Shown one piece after another: positions 15,431 through 24,912 of a stretch of 64,000 nt of DNA (the first letter of the stretch is position 1; each line of letters starts with the position of its first letter). A program made the translations under genes and the position numbers. The notes beneath the pieces are model-generated. The model was not told the origin of the DNA. It saw only the letters and a program-made list of their open reading frames with translations, and searched no databases. Source of the DNA: Candidatus Trichofilum aggregatum (lineage in GTDB: Bacteria > Chloroflexota > Anaerolineae > Promineifilales > Promineifilaceae); contig JADJUV010000009.1 of the NCBI GenBank assembly GCA_016716885.1, forward strand, positions 1 to 64,000. Direction: 5' to 3'.

Positions 15431-17809
15431 ATGTCTGTCGTTTATATGGTCCTCGCCTGGTTTGTAGGGGTGTGGCTGGCATCTGTTTTGCCGCTACCAC
15501 CTTCAGCTTTGGTCTGGTTGGTGGGCGGAGGGCTGTGTGTGCTGGTGGGGTTGATAGGGCAACGGCGGGGCCAGATGTTTTGGCTCGTTTGTGTGGGTAT
15601 GGCGGGGCTGGGTTGCGGCCGCATGCTCAGCGCCCAGCCCGTCATCAATACCTCCCACGTCTCTTATTACAACAACAGTGGCGAACTCACCCTCACCGGG
15701 TTGGTGATCGCCGAGCCAGACGTGCGTGACCGCTCCGTTAATCTGCGCCTGCAAGCCGAAACCCTGCAACTACCCGGCGGCCTCACCTTGCCAGTCACTG
15801 GGGTCGTGCTGGTGCAGGCGTCTCGTTTTCCCCTTAGCCAGTACGGTGACCGCCTGGAACTGCGCGGCGAACTAGAAGTTCCCCCTGAATCAGACAGCTT
15901 TAGCTACAAAGATTACCTGGCCCGACAAGGCATCCACAGCCTCATCAGCTTTCCCCGCCGGATCACCCTGGCCGAAGGGCAAGGGTCTCCCTTTCGCCAC
16001 GCTATCCTTCAGGTCAAAAGCCGCGCCCAGGCCACCATCAGCCAGATAATGCGGGAACCACAGGCTTCTCTGCTGACGGGTATTTTATTGGGCAACGATA
16101 ACGGTCTCCCCCCAACCTTGAAGGATGATTTTCGCACCACTGGTATGTCCCACATTATCGCCATATCAGGGTTCAATGTGATGTTATTGGTGGGGGTGTT
16201 GCTCAAAGTGCTGGAGCCGGTGGCGGGAAAACGGTACGCCACCATCTTGACCGGCGTGGGCATTGTTTTGTATGCCATTTTGGTAGGCGGTGATGCGTCG
16301 GTGGTGCGGGCCACCTTGATGGGCGGCCTTTACCTGTTCTCAACCCGGTTTTTGGGCCGACCCACCTACCCGTTTGCCGCCCTGTTTGGAGCCGGGTTTG
16401 TGATGACCCTGGCGGATCCGTTGACCTTGTGGGATGTGGGTTTCCAACTGAGTTTCATGGCGACGCTGGGACTGATGCTTTATGCGGATCGTTTTAGTCA
16501 GGCGCTACAGAATCGGTTGGCCCATTATCTGGATGCCCGCGCCACAGGCTGGGTGATGGCCCTGCTTTCGGAAGCGGTGTTGGTTTCGCTGGCGGCCCAG
16601 GTGCTTACTTTACCGCTGATGATGGCCTATTTTGGGCAATTGTCGCTGGTTAGCCTGTTAGCGAATGTGCTGGTGTTACCCGTGCAGCCCGCGGTGATGG
16701 TCTGGGGTGGCCTGGCGACGCTGGTGGGGTTGATGAGTCCGGTGTTGGGGCAGGTTCTGGGTTGGGTGGCCTGGCTGTTCCTCTGGTACACGGTGGGGGT
16801 GGTGCGCCTGTTGGCGAATGTGCCCGCGGCCGCGGTACCCATTACCATTTCTCCCTCACTGGTCATCATCCTTTACGCCCTCATTTTGGGGCTGACCTGG
16901 TGGAGTGGGCAAGAAGCCGAACGCCGCCAACGGCTTTGGGCGAGCGCCCGGCGTAATCTCAACCAAAAAATGGCCGCTACCGGTAGTGTGGTTGTGGGCA
17001 TGTTGGCATTGCTTTGGGGCAATACCCAGGCCGATGGTCAACTGCATCTGCTCTTTTTTGACGTGGGCCAGGGCGATGCCATCTTTATTCAAACCCCGAG
17101 TGGGCGTCAGATTTTAATTGATGGTGGGCTGTACCCGTCGGTGTTGCAGGATCAATTGGGGCGGCAAATGCCCTTTTGGGACCGGGAACTGGATTTTGTC
17201 ATTGCGACCCATCCCGATGCGGATCATGTGGCTGGTTTGCCGGGCGTATGGGAACGGTACGCAGTGGGGCAACTGATTACCGATGGCACCGGTTTAGGGG
17301 CATCGCCGGTGTTTGATGCGGTATTGCAGGGGGCCGAGGCCGCGGGTACACCCATTCACCGGGCGCAGGCCGGTGAAATGATTGTGGTGGAAGATGGGGT
17401 GTGGTTGGAGATTTTGCACCCCGCGGCCGCGTTAGACCCGGATAATCAGAATGACAACTCGGTGTCGGTGCGGCTGGTGTATGAAGATTTTTCGCTCTTG
17501 TTGACGGGGGATGCCGAGCAGGCGGGAGAAGCGGCGATGTTGGCTAGCGGCCGCGAATTGCAGGCGCTCGTCTTTAAGGCGGGTCATCATGGCTCCAACA
17601 CCTCTAGTAGTGCCGAATTTTTGGCGGCGGTGCGGCCGCGTATTGTCATCGTTTCCGCTGGTCTGGATAATCGTTATGGTCATCCCCACCGGGAATTACT
17701 CGAGCGTGTGGCCCAAATTGGGGCCGTACTTCTCCGTACAGATGAATTGGGTACAATTGAGATTGTTAGTAATGGGGAGGAGATGTGGTTGCAGGCGTAT
17801 GGCAAGTGA
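15431..17809 (+). CDS. comEC: ComEC/Rec2-type DNA uptake channel
   Basis: Inner-membrane channel thought to pass single-stranded DNA into the cell during transformation. 792 residues, the usual length. It has an N-terminal pair of membrane helices, an OB-like DUF4131 region (about 60-180), the Competence core with many helices (about 210-500, motif GMSHIIAISGFNV) and a metallo-beta-lactamase-like C-terminus (about 535-790). The MBL motif THPDADHVAGL near residue 593 retains the HxDxDH metal ligands, and FKAGHHGSNTSSS follows, so this domain may be an active nuclease. No other com genes are adjacent. Six or so GCGGCCGC words fall inside the gene. Confidence 0.93.
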   Translation: MSVVYMVLAWFVGVWLASVLPLPPSALVWLVGGGLCVLVGLIGQRRGQMFWLVCVGMAGLGCGRMLSAQPVINTSHVSYYNNSGELTLTGLVIAEPDVRDRSVNLRLQAETLQLPGGLTLPVTGVVLVQASRFPLSQYGDRLELRGELEVPPESDSFSYKDYLARQGIHSLISFPRRITLAEGQGSPFRHAILQVKSRAQATISQIMREPQASLLTGILLGNDNGLPPTLKDDFRTTGMSHIIAISGFNVMLLVGVLLKVLEPVAGKRYATILTGVGIVLYAILVGGDASVVRATLMGGLYLFSTRFLGRPTYPFAALFGAGFVMTLADPLTLWDVGFQLSFMATLGLMLYADRFSQALQNRLAHYLDARATGWVMALLSEAVLVSLAAQVLTLPLMMAYFGQLSLVSLLANVLVLPVQPAVMVWGGLATLVGLMSPVLGQVLGWVAWLFLWYTVGVVRLLANVPAAAVPITISPSLVIILYALILGLTWWSGQEAERRQRLWASARRNLNQKMAATGSVVVGMLALLWGNTQADGQLHLLFFDVGQGDAIFIQTPSGRQILIDGGLYPSVLQDQLGRQMPFWDRELDFVIATHPDADHVAGLPGVWERYAVGQLITDGTGLGASPVFDAVLQGAEAAGTPIHRAQAGEMIVVEDGVWLEILHPAAALDPDNQNDNSVSVRLVYEDFSLLLTGDAEQAGEAAMLASGRELQALVFKAGHHGSNTSSSAEFLAAVRPRIVIVSAGLDNRYGHPHRELLERVAQIGAVLLRTDELGTIEIVSNGEEMWLQAYGK

Positions 17810-17848
17810 GTTTGTGTTACTTGCCCAACAACAATAACGAGGGAGAAG

Positions 17849-18376
17849 GTGAAGGTGAACGAAAATCAATCCAATACGAAGAGTTATAGTGACCTGGTGA
17901 AATTCGGCATATTTCTGCTGATTTTGGCCGGGGTAATTTTGGTGGTGTCCCTATTGCGGCCGCTGATCTTTAGCCGCATTGTGCCCGCGGTAACTGGCGG
18001 TAGCGCAACAGGGGGTTCCCCGGATGAAGGTCAGGGTGGTCTGCCCGTACCCACACCAGCGGTAATTGATCAGCCCGCTTATCCGGCCCCTGATGAAGGG
18101 TTGGTGGTTGTGCCCGTGGAAACAGGAGACGACGCGGCCGCGTATCCTGGCCCCGACAGCTCACCCCCCATGACCGACACGGTGCTACCCCCCGTCTCCT
18201 TTACGGATTACATTACCCACACCCTTCAGCCCGGTGAAAACCTGACCCGCATCGCCACCCAATATGGCGTCACCATTGAGGAGATCATCCTGGCTAATCC
18301 CGATATTGCCAACCCTGACAATATTCAGGCCGGTATAGCCTTACGGATTCCGGTCAAAGCTACCCCCGCCCCCTAA
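17849..18376 (+). CDS. Membrane-anchored LysM protein
   Basis: 175 residues: one transmembrane helix (about 18-40), a Pro/Gly-rich extracytoplasmic linker (about 45-120) and a single C-terminal LysM domain (about 125-170, HTLQPGENLTRIATQYGVTIEEI), which binds N-acetylglucosamine polymers such as peptidoglycan. Start is GTG 17849 or GTG 17855; SD GAGGGAG suits either. It lies 39 bases behind comEC and may be co-transcribed with it. It has the same TM-linker-LysM plan as the gene at 57849. Confidence 0.82.
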   Translation: MKVNENQSNTKSYSDLVKFGIFLLILAGVILVVSLLRPLIFSRIVPAVTGGSATGGSPDEGQGGLPVPTPAVIDQPAYPAPDEGLVVVPVETGDDAAAYPGPDSSPPMTDTVLPPVSFTDYITHTLQPGENLTRIATQYGVTIEEIILANPDIANPDNIQAGIALRIPVKATPAP

Positions 18377-18395
18377 AAAGCCTCTGAAAGAACCT

Positions 18396-18540
18396 GTCTT
18401 CCGTTTGTAGTGACCGCTTTAGCGGGCCAGCCGACTAAAGTCGTCACTACAAACGGGGCGTCTGCTTAACGCTGCTCTCGTCTTCCGTTTGTAGTGACCG
18501 CTTTAGCGGGCCAGCCGACTAAAGTCGTCACTACAATCGG
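18396..18540. repeat. Two tandem copies of a GTAGTGAC...GTCACTAC palindromic repeat
   Basis: Each copy has outer arms GTTTGTAGTGAC / GTCACTAC and two inner palindromes around CTTTAG and CTAAAG. The copies (18396-18478 and 18480-18540) share the flanking GTCTTCCGTTTG as well, so the unit is tandemly duplicated. It separates the convergent LysM gene and Mrp operon. Related elements: 5820-5842, 37961-38058, 40003-40053 and 44350-44554. Confidence 0.85.
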
Positions 18541-18552
18541 GGGCTGGTCTGC

Positions 18553-19311
18553 TTAACGCACGACCTGCACCTGTACCCCGGTTTGTGTTTGTATGGTAGC
18601 CGCTAAAGCCCACACTTGATCTTCGGCTGTTTTCTGTTCGGTCGCTTCTTCTCTCTCCGGGTAACCCAAAACAACCAGTGTCGCCTCTGACTCTTTCACT
18701 AATTGCACAATTTCTTGCTCCAGGTCGCCCAGGCGGATCTCCGTTTGGGCGGTAACTCCTTGAGCTTGCGCCTGCCTCTGGGCCAACAAGAGAATGCCCT
18801 CACCTAAGGTGCGCATTTCCTCTTGCCCACGGATGACTTCGGTAGGGTCCGCGGCCGCGTCAAACCCCGCCTCATTAATCACATGCAAAAAAATCAGCTT
18901 GCCATCCCCCTGTTGAGCCAACTCAATGGCGATTTCCGCTAATTTCTGGCTGGCACTGCCACCCCGCACCGGGCACAAAATTTGGGCTTTATCCAGATCA
19001 AAACGGCGGGTCTGCGGCCAAATGGGCGCACTAATAATGTAAGCCGCACTAGCCAGAGCATGTGCCCCTACCGGAGCCGTGAGAAAGAAGAACAAAATAA
19101 TGAGAATGACACGGGTTGTGGTTGTGGCATCGGCAAAGTAGAACAAAGCCGCCAGGGCAATGCCGCTGATGCCAAGGGTTGAGGCTTTGGTGGCTGCGTG
19201 CATACGGGTGTACAAATCGGGCAGGCGCACAATACCAATCGCCGCGACCAGCATAAAAAACAGACCGCTGGCGGCTAGAAACAGGACGATCACATCTCGT
19301 ACCCCACTCAT
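18553..19311 (-). CDS. mrpG: MrpG/MnhG antiporter subunit fused to a UspA-like domain
   Basis: 252 residues. Residues 1-110 are the MnhG/MrpG subunit with three membrane helices (LVAAIGIVRLPDLYTRMHAATKASTLG is the family signature region). Residues about 115-252 form a cytoplasmic universal-stress-protein-like domain (ILCPVRGGSASQKLAEIAI, LIFLHVINEAGF and ATLVVLGYPERE). Most MrpG proteins are 100-130 residues, so the second half is an added domain. Usp domains often bind ATP or AMP, but the canonical GxxGx9GS loop is not evident here. The ATG overlaps the end of mrpF by four bases. Last gene of the operon. Confidence 0.9.
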   Translation of the reverse strand: MSGVRDVIVLFLAASGLFFMLVAAIGIVRLPDLYTRMHAATKASTLGISGIALAALFYFADATTTTRVILIILFFFLTAPVGAHALASAAYIISAPIWPQTRRFDLDKAQILCPVRGGSASQKLAEIAIELAQQGDGKLIFLHVINEAGFDAAADPTEVIRGQEEMRTLGEGILLLAQRQAQAQGVTAQTEIRLGDLEQEIVQLVKESEATLVVLGYPEREEATEQKTAEDQVWALAATIQTQTGVQVQVVR

Positions 19312-19580
19312 GCTTGTGCCCCTCGTTCAATATAACGGGCAAAAGCCAGGGTACTCAAAAAACCAATCAGGGCAACCACCAGAGCCGCATCCAGAAAAAC
19401 AGGATCGTTCACCCGCATACTGTACAGCACAATAATCGCCACAACTTCCACGGTGATTTGATCCAGGGCCACCGCCCGGTCTGCGATGGTGGGGCCAAGC
19501 CACAAACGGATGGCGCACAGGATAACGGTGACGGCCAGTAAGAGGATGGCGCTGTCGAGCAGCCAGTGGGTGATACTCAT
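19308..19580 (-). CDS. mrpF: Mrp antiporter subunit F
   Basis: 90 residues with three membrane helices, the normal MrpF/MnhF plan: LLAVTVILCAIRLWLGPTIADRAVALDQI is the conserved N-terminal core, with RLxxGPTxxDRxVALD. It is an essential small subunit of the Mrp Na+/H+ antiporter. It overlaps mrpE by four bases (ATGA type) and mrpG by four, indicating translational coupling. Confidence 0.9.
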   Translation of the reverse strand: MSITHWLLDSAILLLAVTVILCAIRLWLGPTIADRAVALDQITVEVVAIIVLYSMRVNDPVFLDAALVVALIGFLSTLAFARYIERGAQA

Positions 19581-20050
19581 CGGGTTACCTCCAACGTTCG
19601 TGCTTCCAGGCCGGACTTAATTCTCCGGATGAATTCCTGCTCATCATCAACGTAGATGCCGTGGACATATAATAACTGGCCGTTGGGGGACAGTTCCAGG
19701 CTGAGTGAACCAGGGGTCAGGGTGATCAGGTTGGACAGCAGGGTGATCTCAGCATCGGTGCGGACATCCAAGGGCACGGCCACGATGCCGGGTTTGATGT
19801 TGAGTTGCGGCCGCAATACCATCTTGGCTACCTGTATATTGGCCGTTAGTAGTTCATAGAGAAAGAACCCCAGAAAACGAATGACCCCATTCACTTTTTG
19901 GATATACCTTTCCGAAGCAAAGGTACGCCTGGTTAATAACATCAAGCCATAACCAAGAATGACACCCATCACAAAATTAGCGGCACTAAATTCGCCGGTT
20001 AGGAACATCCATACCAGGGCCAGACCAATATTGCCGGTGAAAAAACTCAT
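19577..20050 (-). CDS. mrpE: Mrp antiporter subunit E
   Basis: 157 residues, MrpE/MnhE family. Two N-terminal membrane helices are followed by a cytoplasmic part with the conserved PGIVAVPLDVRTDAEITLLSNLITLTPGS region (about 90-118) and VHGIYVDD. Same operon. The gap to mrpD holds a word repeat (20071-20154). SD GGAG lies about seven bases before the ATG. Confidence 0.9.
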   Translation of the reverse strand: MSFFTGNIGLALVWMFLTGEFSAANFVMGVILGYGLMLLTRRTFASERYIQKVNGVIRFLGFFLYELLTANIQVAKMVLRPQLNIKPGIVAVPLDVRTDAEITLLSNLITLTPGSLSLELSPNGQLLYVHGIYVDDEQEFIRRIKSGLEARTLEVTR

Positions 20051-20070
20051 AGTTGCTTCTCCTTGGAAGA

Positions 20071-20154
20071 TAGCATTTCAGCCGGTCAGCCGGTCAGCTA
20101 AGAAGCTGAAAGCTGAAATGCTGACAAGCTGAAATGCTGAATTGCTGAATTGCT
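20071..20154. repeat. Word repeat (AGCATTTCAGC / GCTGAAATGCT, GCCGGTCAGC) inside the mrp operon
   Basis: Short words CATTTCAGC, CCGGTCAGC, GCTGAAATGCTGA and GCTGAATT are iterated in both orientations across the mrpD-mrpE gap. The other large gap of the operon (22515-22606) contains the same words. Confidence 0.85.
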
Positions 20155-21655
20155 ACTCCCCCCCTAATACGGCTGTGATATAAAGTTCCGGCTGGAGCAG
20201 GGTCGCGGCCGCGGTGGATGTCAATGTGTATATTCCTTCCGCGCCCAACCCCATCAGCAGGCTCAACAAAGCCAGGATCGCAATGGGCATCAATCTCAAC
20301 CAATCGGAGCCAGATGGTAATGTGTTGACCGGGCTAATTTCGTCGCTCTCGGGTCGGGGTTTCCAAAATGCTTCATTCCAAATCTTCATCATCGAAAACA
20401 AGGTCAGCACACTCACGAACAGACTCACCGCTACCATGAGGTATTGTTCACTCTCTAAACCGGCCCGGATCAACACAAATTTGCTAAAAAAACCGGATAG
20501 AGGCGGTAAACCCGCCAGAGAAAGCGCGGGAACAAGAAACAGAACGGCCAAAATGGGATATGAGCGAATCAAACCGCCCAATTTTTTCAGGTCGGCCGTG
20601 CCCCCTCGCTGCTCCACCATGCCACTCACCAAAAACAGAGCCGTCTTCACAATGATGTGATGGGTAATGTAAAAGATGGCCCCGGTCAGGGCCAGCGGGG
20701 TGAAAATTCCCAGCCCCATAATCATGTACCCTATCTGGCTGATGATGTGAAAGGAGAGAACGCGGCGAATGCCATTTTGGGCCACCGCCCCGAAAACACC
20801 TACCAGCATGGTTAGCCCGGCAATAACCAAAATCAGGGTGTGGGTGAAGGCCATGTCTTGCAAAAAGATGAGGGTAAAAACCCGGATCAGGGCGTACACA
20901 CCAACTTTGGTTAATAAACCGGCAAATATGGCAGAGACGGCTGGGGGAGGGGTATGGTAGGATGCGGGTAACCAAAAGAAGAGAGGAAACAACCCGGCTT
21001 TGATGCCAAAGGCGATGAGGAACAGGCTGGCTAGCAGGGTGGTGAGACCAGGCGCGGCCGCGGCCAGTTTCACCGACAAATCAGCCATGTTTAGGGTTCC
21101 GGCGGTTCCGTACACAATCCCCAAGGCACTCACAAACAAAATGGATGACACCATGTTGATGACCACATATTTGAGGCCCCCTTCGAGTTGTCCACGTTCG
21201 CCGCCCAGGGTCATCAGGCCAAAGGAGCTGATGAGCATGACTTCAAAAAAGACGTACAGGTTAAACAGGTCGCCGGTAATGAAGGAGCCACAGACACCCA
21301 TGAGCAAGAACTGGTAAAGGGCATAAAAACCCATCTGTTCGCGGCCGCGGTCTATACTACCCACGGCGTAAATCTGGACGGTCATGCCCATCAGGGTTCC
21401 CAGCGTCAACATGATGGCACTAAACAGATCCACCACAAAGGTAATGCCATACGGGGCCAGCCACCCCCCCATTTGCGCGACCAGAATATCGCCCTCAGCC
21501 ACACGGAATAACAGTGTCACGGCTGTCAGTAAGGCCAAAAAGGAGCCGGTCAAGGAGACCACTCGTATCACCCTAAGCCGCCGCCGGAGCAATAAAATGA
21601 TAATGCCGGTGAACAAAGGAATTAAAACCGGAAAAACGATTGATTGTGTGATCAT
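20153..21655 (-). CDS. mrpD: Mrp antiporter subunit D
   Basis: 500-residue NuoM/NuoN-related membrane subunit of the Mrp antiporter with about 14 helices. Features include the conserved glutamate region FEVMLISSFGLM, lysine-containing GIKAGLFPLFFWLPASYHTPPP and the HIISQIGYMIMGLG helix. In this family these charged residues form the proton-translocation path. The downstream end touches the word repeat at 20071-20154. Confidence 0.93.
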   Translation of the reverse strand: MITQSIVFPVLIPLFTGIIILLLRRRLRVIRVVSLTGSFLALLTAVTLLFRVAEGDILVAQMGGWLAPYGITFVVDLFSAIMLTLGTLMGMTVQIYAVGSIDRGREQMGFYALYQFLLMGVCGSFITGDLFNLYVFFEVMLISSFGLMTLGGERGQLEGGLKYVVINMVSSILFVSALGIVYGTAGTLNMADLSVKLAAAAPGLTTLLASLFLIAFGIKAGLFPLFFWLPASYHTPPPAVSAIFAGLLTKVGVYALIRVFTLIFLQDMAFTHTLILVIAGLTMLVGVFGAVAQNGIRRVLSFHIISQIGYMIMGLGIFTPLALTGAIFYITHHIIVKTALFLVSGMVEQRGGTADLKKLGGLIRSYPILAVLFLVPALSLAGLPPLSGFFSKFVLIRAGLESEQYLMVAVSLFVSVLTLFSMMKIWNEAFWKPRPESDEISPVNTLPSGSDWLRLMPIAILALLSLLMGLGAEGIYTLTSTAAATLLQPELYITAVLGGE

Positions 21656-21734
21656 AGGGGTCTGGAAAACGCCTCAAGCCCCAAATGCCCGGCACCGCTA
21701 AAGTTGGCTTCTTTGAATGGACTTACACATTGTT

Positions 21735-22076
21735 TTATTGATCGGTGGTTTGTAGTTCATCCAGGTCGTCATGCCCGGTGGCCTGGTTGGCCCGATACGC
21801 CAAAACCAGGACGAAGGCGGTGACACCAAAACTAATGACAATAGCGGTAAGAATTAACGCCTGGGGAACCGGATCAGCCACAACAGTGACGGTGTTGCTG
21901 GGGTCAATCAAGGGAGCCGCTCCCCGCTTCAGCCCCCCCATGGTGAACAGGAGCAGATTAGCCCCGTGGCCCAGCAACCCCAGGCCAATGATGAGTTTGA
22001 CGATGCTGCGGCGCAGGAGCATGTAGGTTCCGGTGCCAAATAATGTGCCGACGATCAGAGCCATCATGATTTCCAT
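21735..22076 (-). CDS. mrpC: Mrp antiporter subunit C
   Basis: 113 residues, NuoK-like, three membrane helices (MALIVGTLFGTGTYMLLRR, IIGLGLLGHGANLLLF and ALILTAIVISFGVTAFVLVL). The LTAIVISFG segment is the family signature. The start at 22076 overlaps the end of mrpB by 13 bases; an ATG at 22067 is an alternative. Confidence 0.9.
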   Translation of the reverse strand: MEIMMALIVGTLFGTGTYMLLRRSIVKLIIGLGLLGHGANLLLFTMGGLKRGAAPLIDPSNTVTVVADPVPQALILTAIVISFGVTAFVLVLAYRANQATGHDDLDELQTTDQ

Positions 22077-22498
22077 TGTTCCACCTTTTCAATCAGATGC
22101 AGGACAACGATGAGTGTCATGCCTACGACCACCAAAAATACGCCCAGATCAAAGATAAATGGGGTGCCAATTTCGCCCAGCCCCGGAATGGTGATCTCAG
22201 GCCACAGCCCGGTCATGAGCGGTTGGCCCAGAAATAAGGGGATGATGGCGGCCAAGCAGGCAATTAAGAGGCCCAGGGCCAGGGTAAGTTGGGCCTGAGC
22301 GATGGGGAAAACGGCTTCGGCGTAGCGTAGGCCGCCAGCCAGGGCTAACAGGATAATGGCCGCGGCCGCGACCAGTCCACCAATAAACCCACCCCCCGGC
22401 GCATTATGTCCCCGCAAAAACAGAAAAACAGCAAACAACAACAGCAACGGTAATATCGCCCGTGTCGCCGTTCGTACAATGATTGAATCCATTACCAT
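22064..22498 (-). CDS. mrpB: Mrp antiporter subunit B
   Basis: 144 residues, MnhB family, about four membrane helices. FLFLRGHNAPGGGFIGGLVAAAA is the hallmark segment (HNxPGGGFxGGL). It lies between mrpA and mrpC in the canonical order and overlaps mrpC. Confidence 0.9.
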   Translation of the reverse strand: MVMDSIIVRTATRAILPLLLLFAVFLFLRGHNAPGGGFIGGLVAAAAIILLALAGGLRYAEAVFPIAQAQLTLALGLLIACLAAIIPLFLGQPLMTGLWPEITIPGLGEIGTPFIFDLGVFLVVVGMTLIVVLHLIEKVEQWKS

Positions 22499-22514
22499 AT
22501 TGGACCTCTTGGAA

Positions 22515-22606
22515 AAGCATTTCAGCCGGTCAGCATTTCAGCATTTCAGCATTTCAGCATGTCAGCCTCTTAGCTGACCGGCTGACTAGCTGACCGGCTG
22601 ACCAGC
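22515..22606. repeat. Word repeat (CAGCATTT, GCTGACCG) between mrpA and mrpB
   Basis: Four iterations of CAGCATTT are followed by repeated AGCTGACCGGCTGAC. AGCCGGTCAGC on the left pairs with GCTGACCGGCT on the right. Its last base touches the mrpA stop codon. Confidence 0.85.
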
Positions 22607-24912
22607 TACTCCCTATCCCGCAATAGCGCAAAAATGCCAATCGCCGCAATCGCCAGCACCGTAATTTCCCCTAACGTATCCACACCGCGAAAATCCACCA
22701 GGATGACATTGACGATATTGCGCCCGTGGGCCAGGGGATAACTATTGGTGGTGAAATATTCACTCAAGGATAAGTCGGTGTGAGGTAGAGTGATTGCCGT
22801 CGCCAGCAAAACCAACCCTACCGCCACCAGCCCCACCATGCCCGAAATGAGAAAATCACGCCCATGTTCTCGTTTGGTTGTGTGCTCCTGAAAGAAGGGG
22901 GGCAAAAAATGAAACACCAGGAGAAACACAATCACCATCAGGGTTTCGATGAGTAATTGGGTCAAAGCCAGGTCTGGGGCGCTGAATAACACAAAAAAGA
23001 GAGAAACTAAGGCGCCAATCACCCCTAATCCGGCAATCGCTTCCAGGCGACCCCCGGCTCTGGTGATCATAAATGCGGTCACAATGATGATGAGACCAAA
23101 GACGATTTCATAAACGGTGGGGGAAATCAGAGGGATGTCGGCCCAGTTGAGTAGCTCACCGGTGCGAAAGAGGATGATGTAACCGATCAGGGCCGTGGTC
23201 GAGAGCAAGATGGTCGCCAGGTAATAACGCAGGCGGCCATTTTGCAGGAGCAAGGTGAGGGAAGCCGACCCTTTGAGCAAACTCTCCAGCCCCAGGTCAT
23301 AAAAGAAATTGAAGGAAGGGCGTAGGAGACGGGTCGCGGCCGCGGCCGCGAATCCATACCCCCAAAAAACCGCCACCCCCAACCCAATCGCTACCAGGCT
23401 GAGAATCAGCGGGGTGGTAATACCATGCCACAGGGCCAGCTTCACAGCCACCGGCTCCCCCAGCACCACCGAACTGGCTTGAGTCATCAGCCCGTTGACG
23501 CCCCCGGGCCATACCCCAAAGAGCACCGTCAGTCCGGCCAACACCCCCGGCCCCAACAGCATAGCCGGGTACGGATCATGAATGGCATGGGCTTCTTGTT
23601 GGGGATAACGCGTGGGGCCAAAAAAGACACCCACCGCCAGACGCAAAGCAATGGCTACGTTGAGCAAACTGGTGAGCACTACCGCTCCCACCATCAACCA
23701 GCCCACCGGTTCCCCCATCTCGGTGTGCAGAGCGGCCTCTAGCAGGAGTTCTTTGGCTAAGAAGCCAAAGAGGAGCGGGATGCCAGCCATAGAGAGCGCG
23801 GCCGCGAAAGTCAACACCGCCGAAATGGGCATCACCCGGCGTAAACCGGCCAACAAACCAATATCCCGCGTCCCCGTTTCGTGGTCAATGCCTCCCGCCA
23901 GCATGAACAACGCCCCTTTGTAGAGCGCATGAACCAGCACCCCCACCATCGCCGCTTCCACGGCATAATGCCCGCCCCAACCCAACAGCATCACCAACGT
24001 CCCCAACCATCCAATCGTTGTGTAGGCCAAAATCGCCTTCAAATCCGTCTGCTTCAGGGCGATGATTCCGCCACCCACCATCGTGATCAGCCCCACTGTG
24101 ACCACCGTTCCCTGCCACAACGGCGTATCCCCCAGGGCTGGCGACAGCCGGGCCAACAGATACACCCCCGCCTTCACCATCGTCGCCGAATGTAAATATG
24201 CACTGACCGGCGTGGGTGCCTGCATAGCATCCGGCAACCAGATATGAAACGGCCACTGCGCACTTTTGGTAAACGCCCCCACCAATATCAACAATAACAT
24301 GGGCACATATAACCCACTTTCTGGCAGATTCGTGGGTAGTTCACTGATGGTGTAGGTTCCCGCCACTTGTCCCAAGATGATAAACCCGGCCATCATCACC
24401 AACCCGCCGCTCCCGGTGATAAGCAAGGCCTTCAGCGCCCCCGCCCGTGAAGCAGCCTGGTCGTGGTTGAACCCAATGAGCAGATAAGAGGAAATGCTGG
24501 TTAGCTCCCAAAAAACAAACAACACCAACAAATTATCGGCCAGCACCACGCCCAACATGGCCGCCATAAAAATGAGCAAATAAAGATAAAAACGGCCTAG
24601 ATCGCCGTGTCCCTTTAAATAAGCACCGGCATAAATTGCGATCAAGGTGCCAATACCACTGATCAACAAGGCAAACAACAACCCTAATCCATCCAGGTGA
24701 AAAGCCAGGGTTAAACCCAGACTGGGAACCCATTGCCATTCATCGCTCACTACCTGTCCGGCTGTCACTGTTGGTAATTGAACCAGCAGGGCCAGGGTAA
24801 TCAGGGCTGGCAAGAGGGCAATGACCCAGCCCGCTCGCTCTTTGAATGTTTTAACCACGAACGGCATAGCAGGAGCTAATATCAACCCCGCTAAAACGAT
24901 AGCAATAAGCAT
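22606..24912 (-). CDS. mrpA: Mrp antiporter subunit A
   Basis: 768-residue membrane protein, first gene of the operon. The N-terminal two thirds are NuoL-like, with SGIGTLIAIYAGAYL, FWELTSISSYLLIGF and HSATMVKAGVYLLARL holding the conserved Glu and Lys. The C-terminal third is a DUF4040/MbhE-like module (ITRAGGRLEAIAGLGVIGALVSLFFVLF, LTQLLIETLMVIVFLLVF). MrpA plus MrpD are the proposed antiporter modules that export Na+ in exchange for protons. The start at 24912 is chosen for SD GAGGG seven bases upstream; a longer frame to 24972 has none. Confidence 0.93.
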   Translation of the reverse strand: MLIAIVLAGLILAPAMPFVVKTFKERAGWVIALLPALITLALLVQLPTVTAGQVVSDEWQWVPSLGLTLAFHLDGLGLLFALLISGIGTLIAIYAGAYLKGHGDLGRFYLYLLIFMAAMLGVVLADNLLVLFVFWELTSISSYLLIGFNHDQAASRAGALKALLITGSGGLVMMAGFIILGQVAGTYTISELPTNLPESGLYVPMLLLILVGAFTKSAQWPFHIWLPDAMQAPTPVSAYLHSATMVKAGVYLLARLSPALGDTPLWQGTVVTVGLITMVGGGIIALKQTDLKAILAYTTIGWLGTLVMLLGWGGHYAVEAAMVGVLVHALYKGALFMLAGGIDHETGTRDIGLLAGLRRVMPISAVLTFAAALSMAGIPLLFGFLAKELLLEAALHTEMGEPVGWLMVGAVVLTSLLNVAIALRLAVGVFFGPTRYPQQEAHAIHDPYPAMLLGPGVLAGLTVLFGVWPGGVNGLMTQASSVVLGEPVAVKLALWHGITTPLILSLVAIGLGVAVFWGYGFAAAAATRLLRPSFNFFYDLGLESLLKGSASLTLLLQNGRLRYYLATILLSTTALIGYIILFRTGELLNWADIPLISPTVYEIVFGLIIIVTAFMITRAGGRLEAIAGLGVIGALVSLFFVLFSAPDLALTQLLIETLMVIVFLLVFHFLPPFFQEHTTKREHGRDFLISGMVGLVAVGLVLLATAITLPHTDLSLSEYFTTNSYPLAHGRNIVNVILVDFRGVDTLGEITVLAIAAIGIFALLRDRE

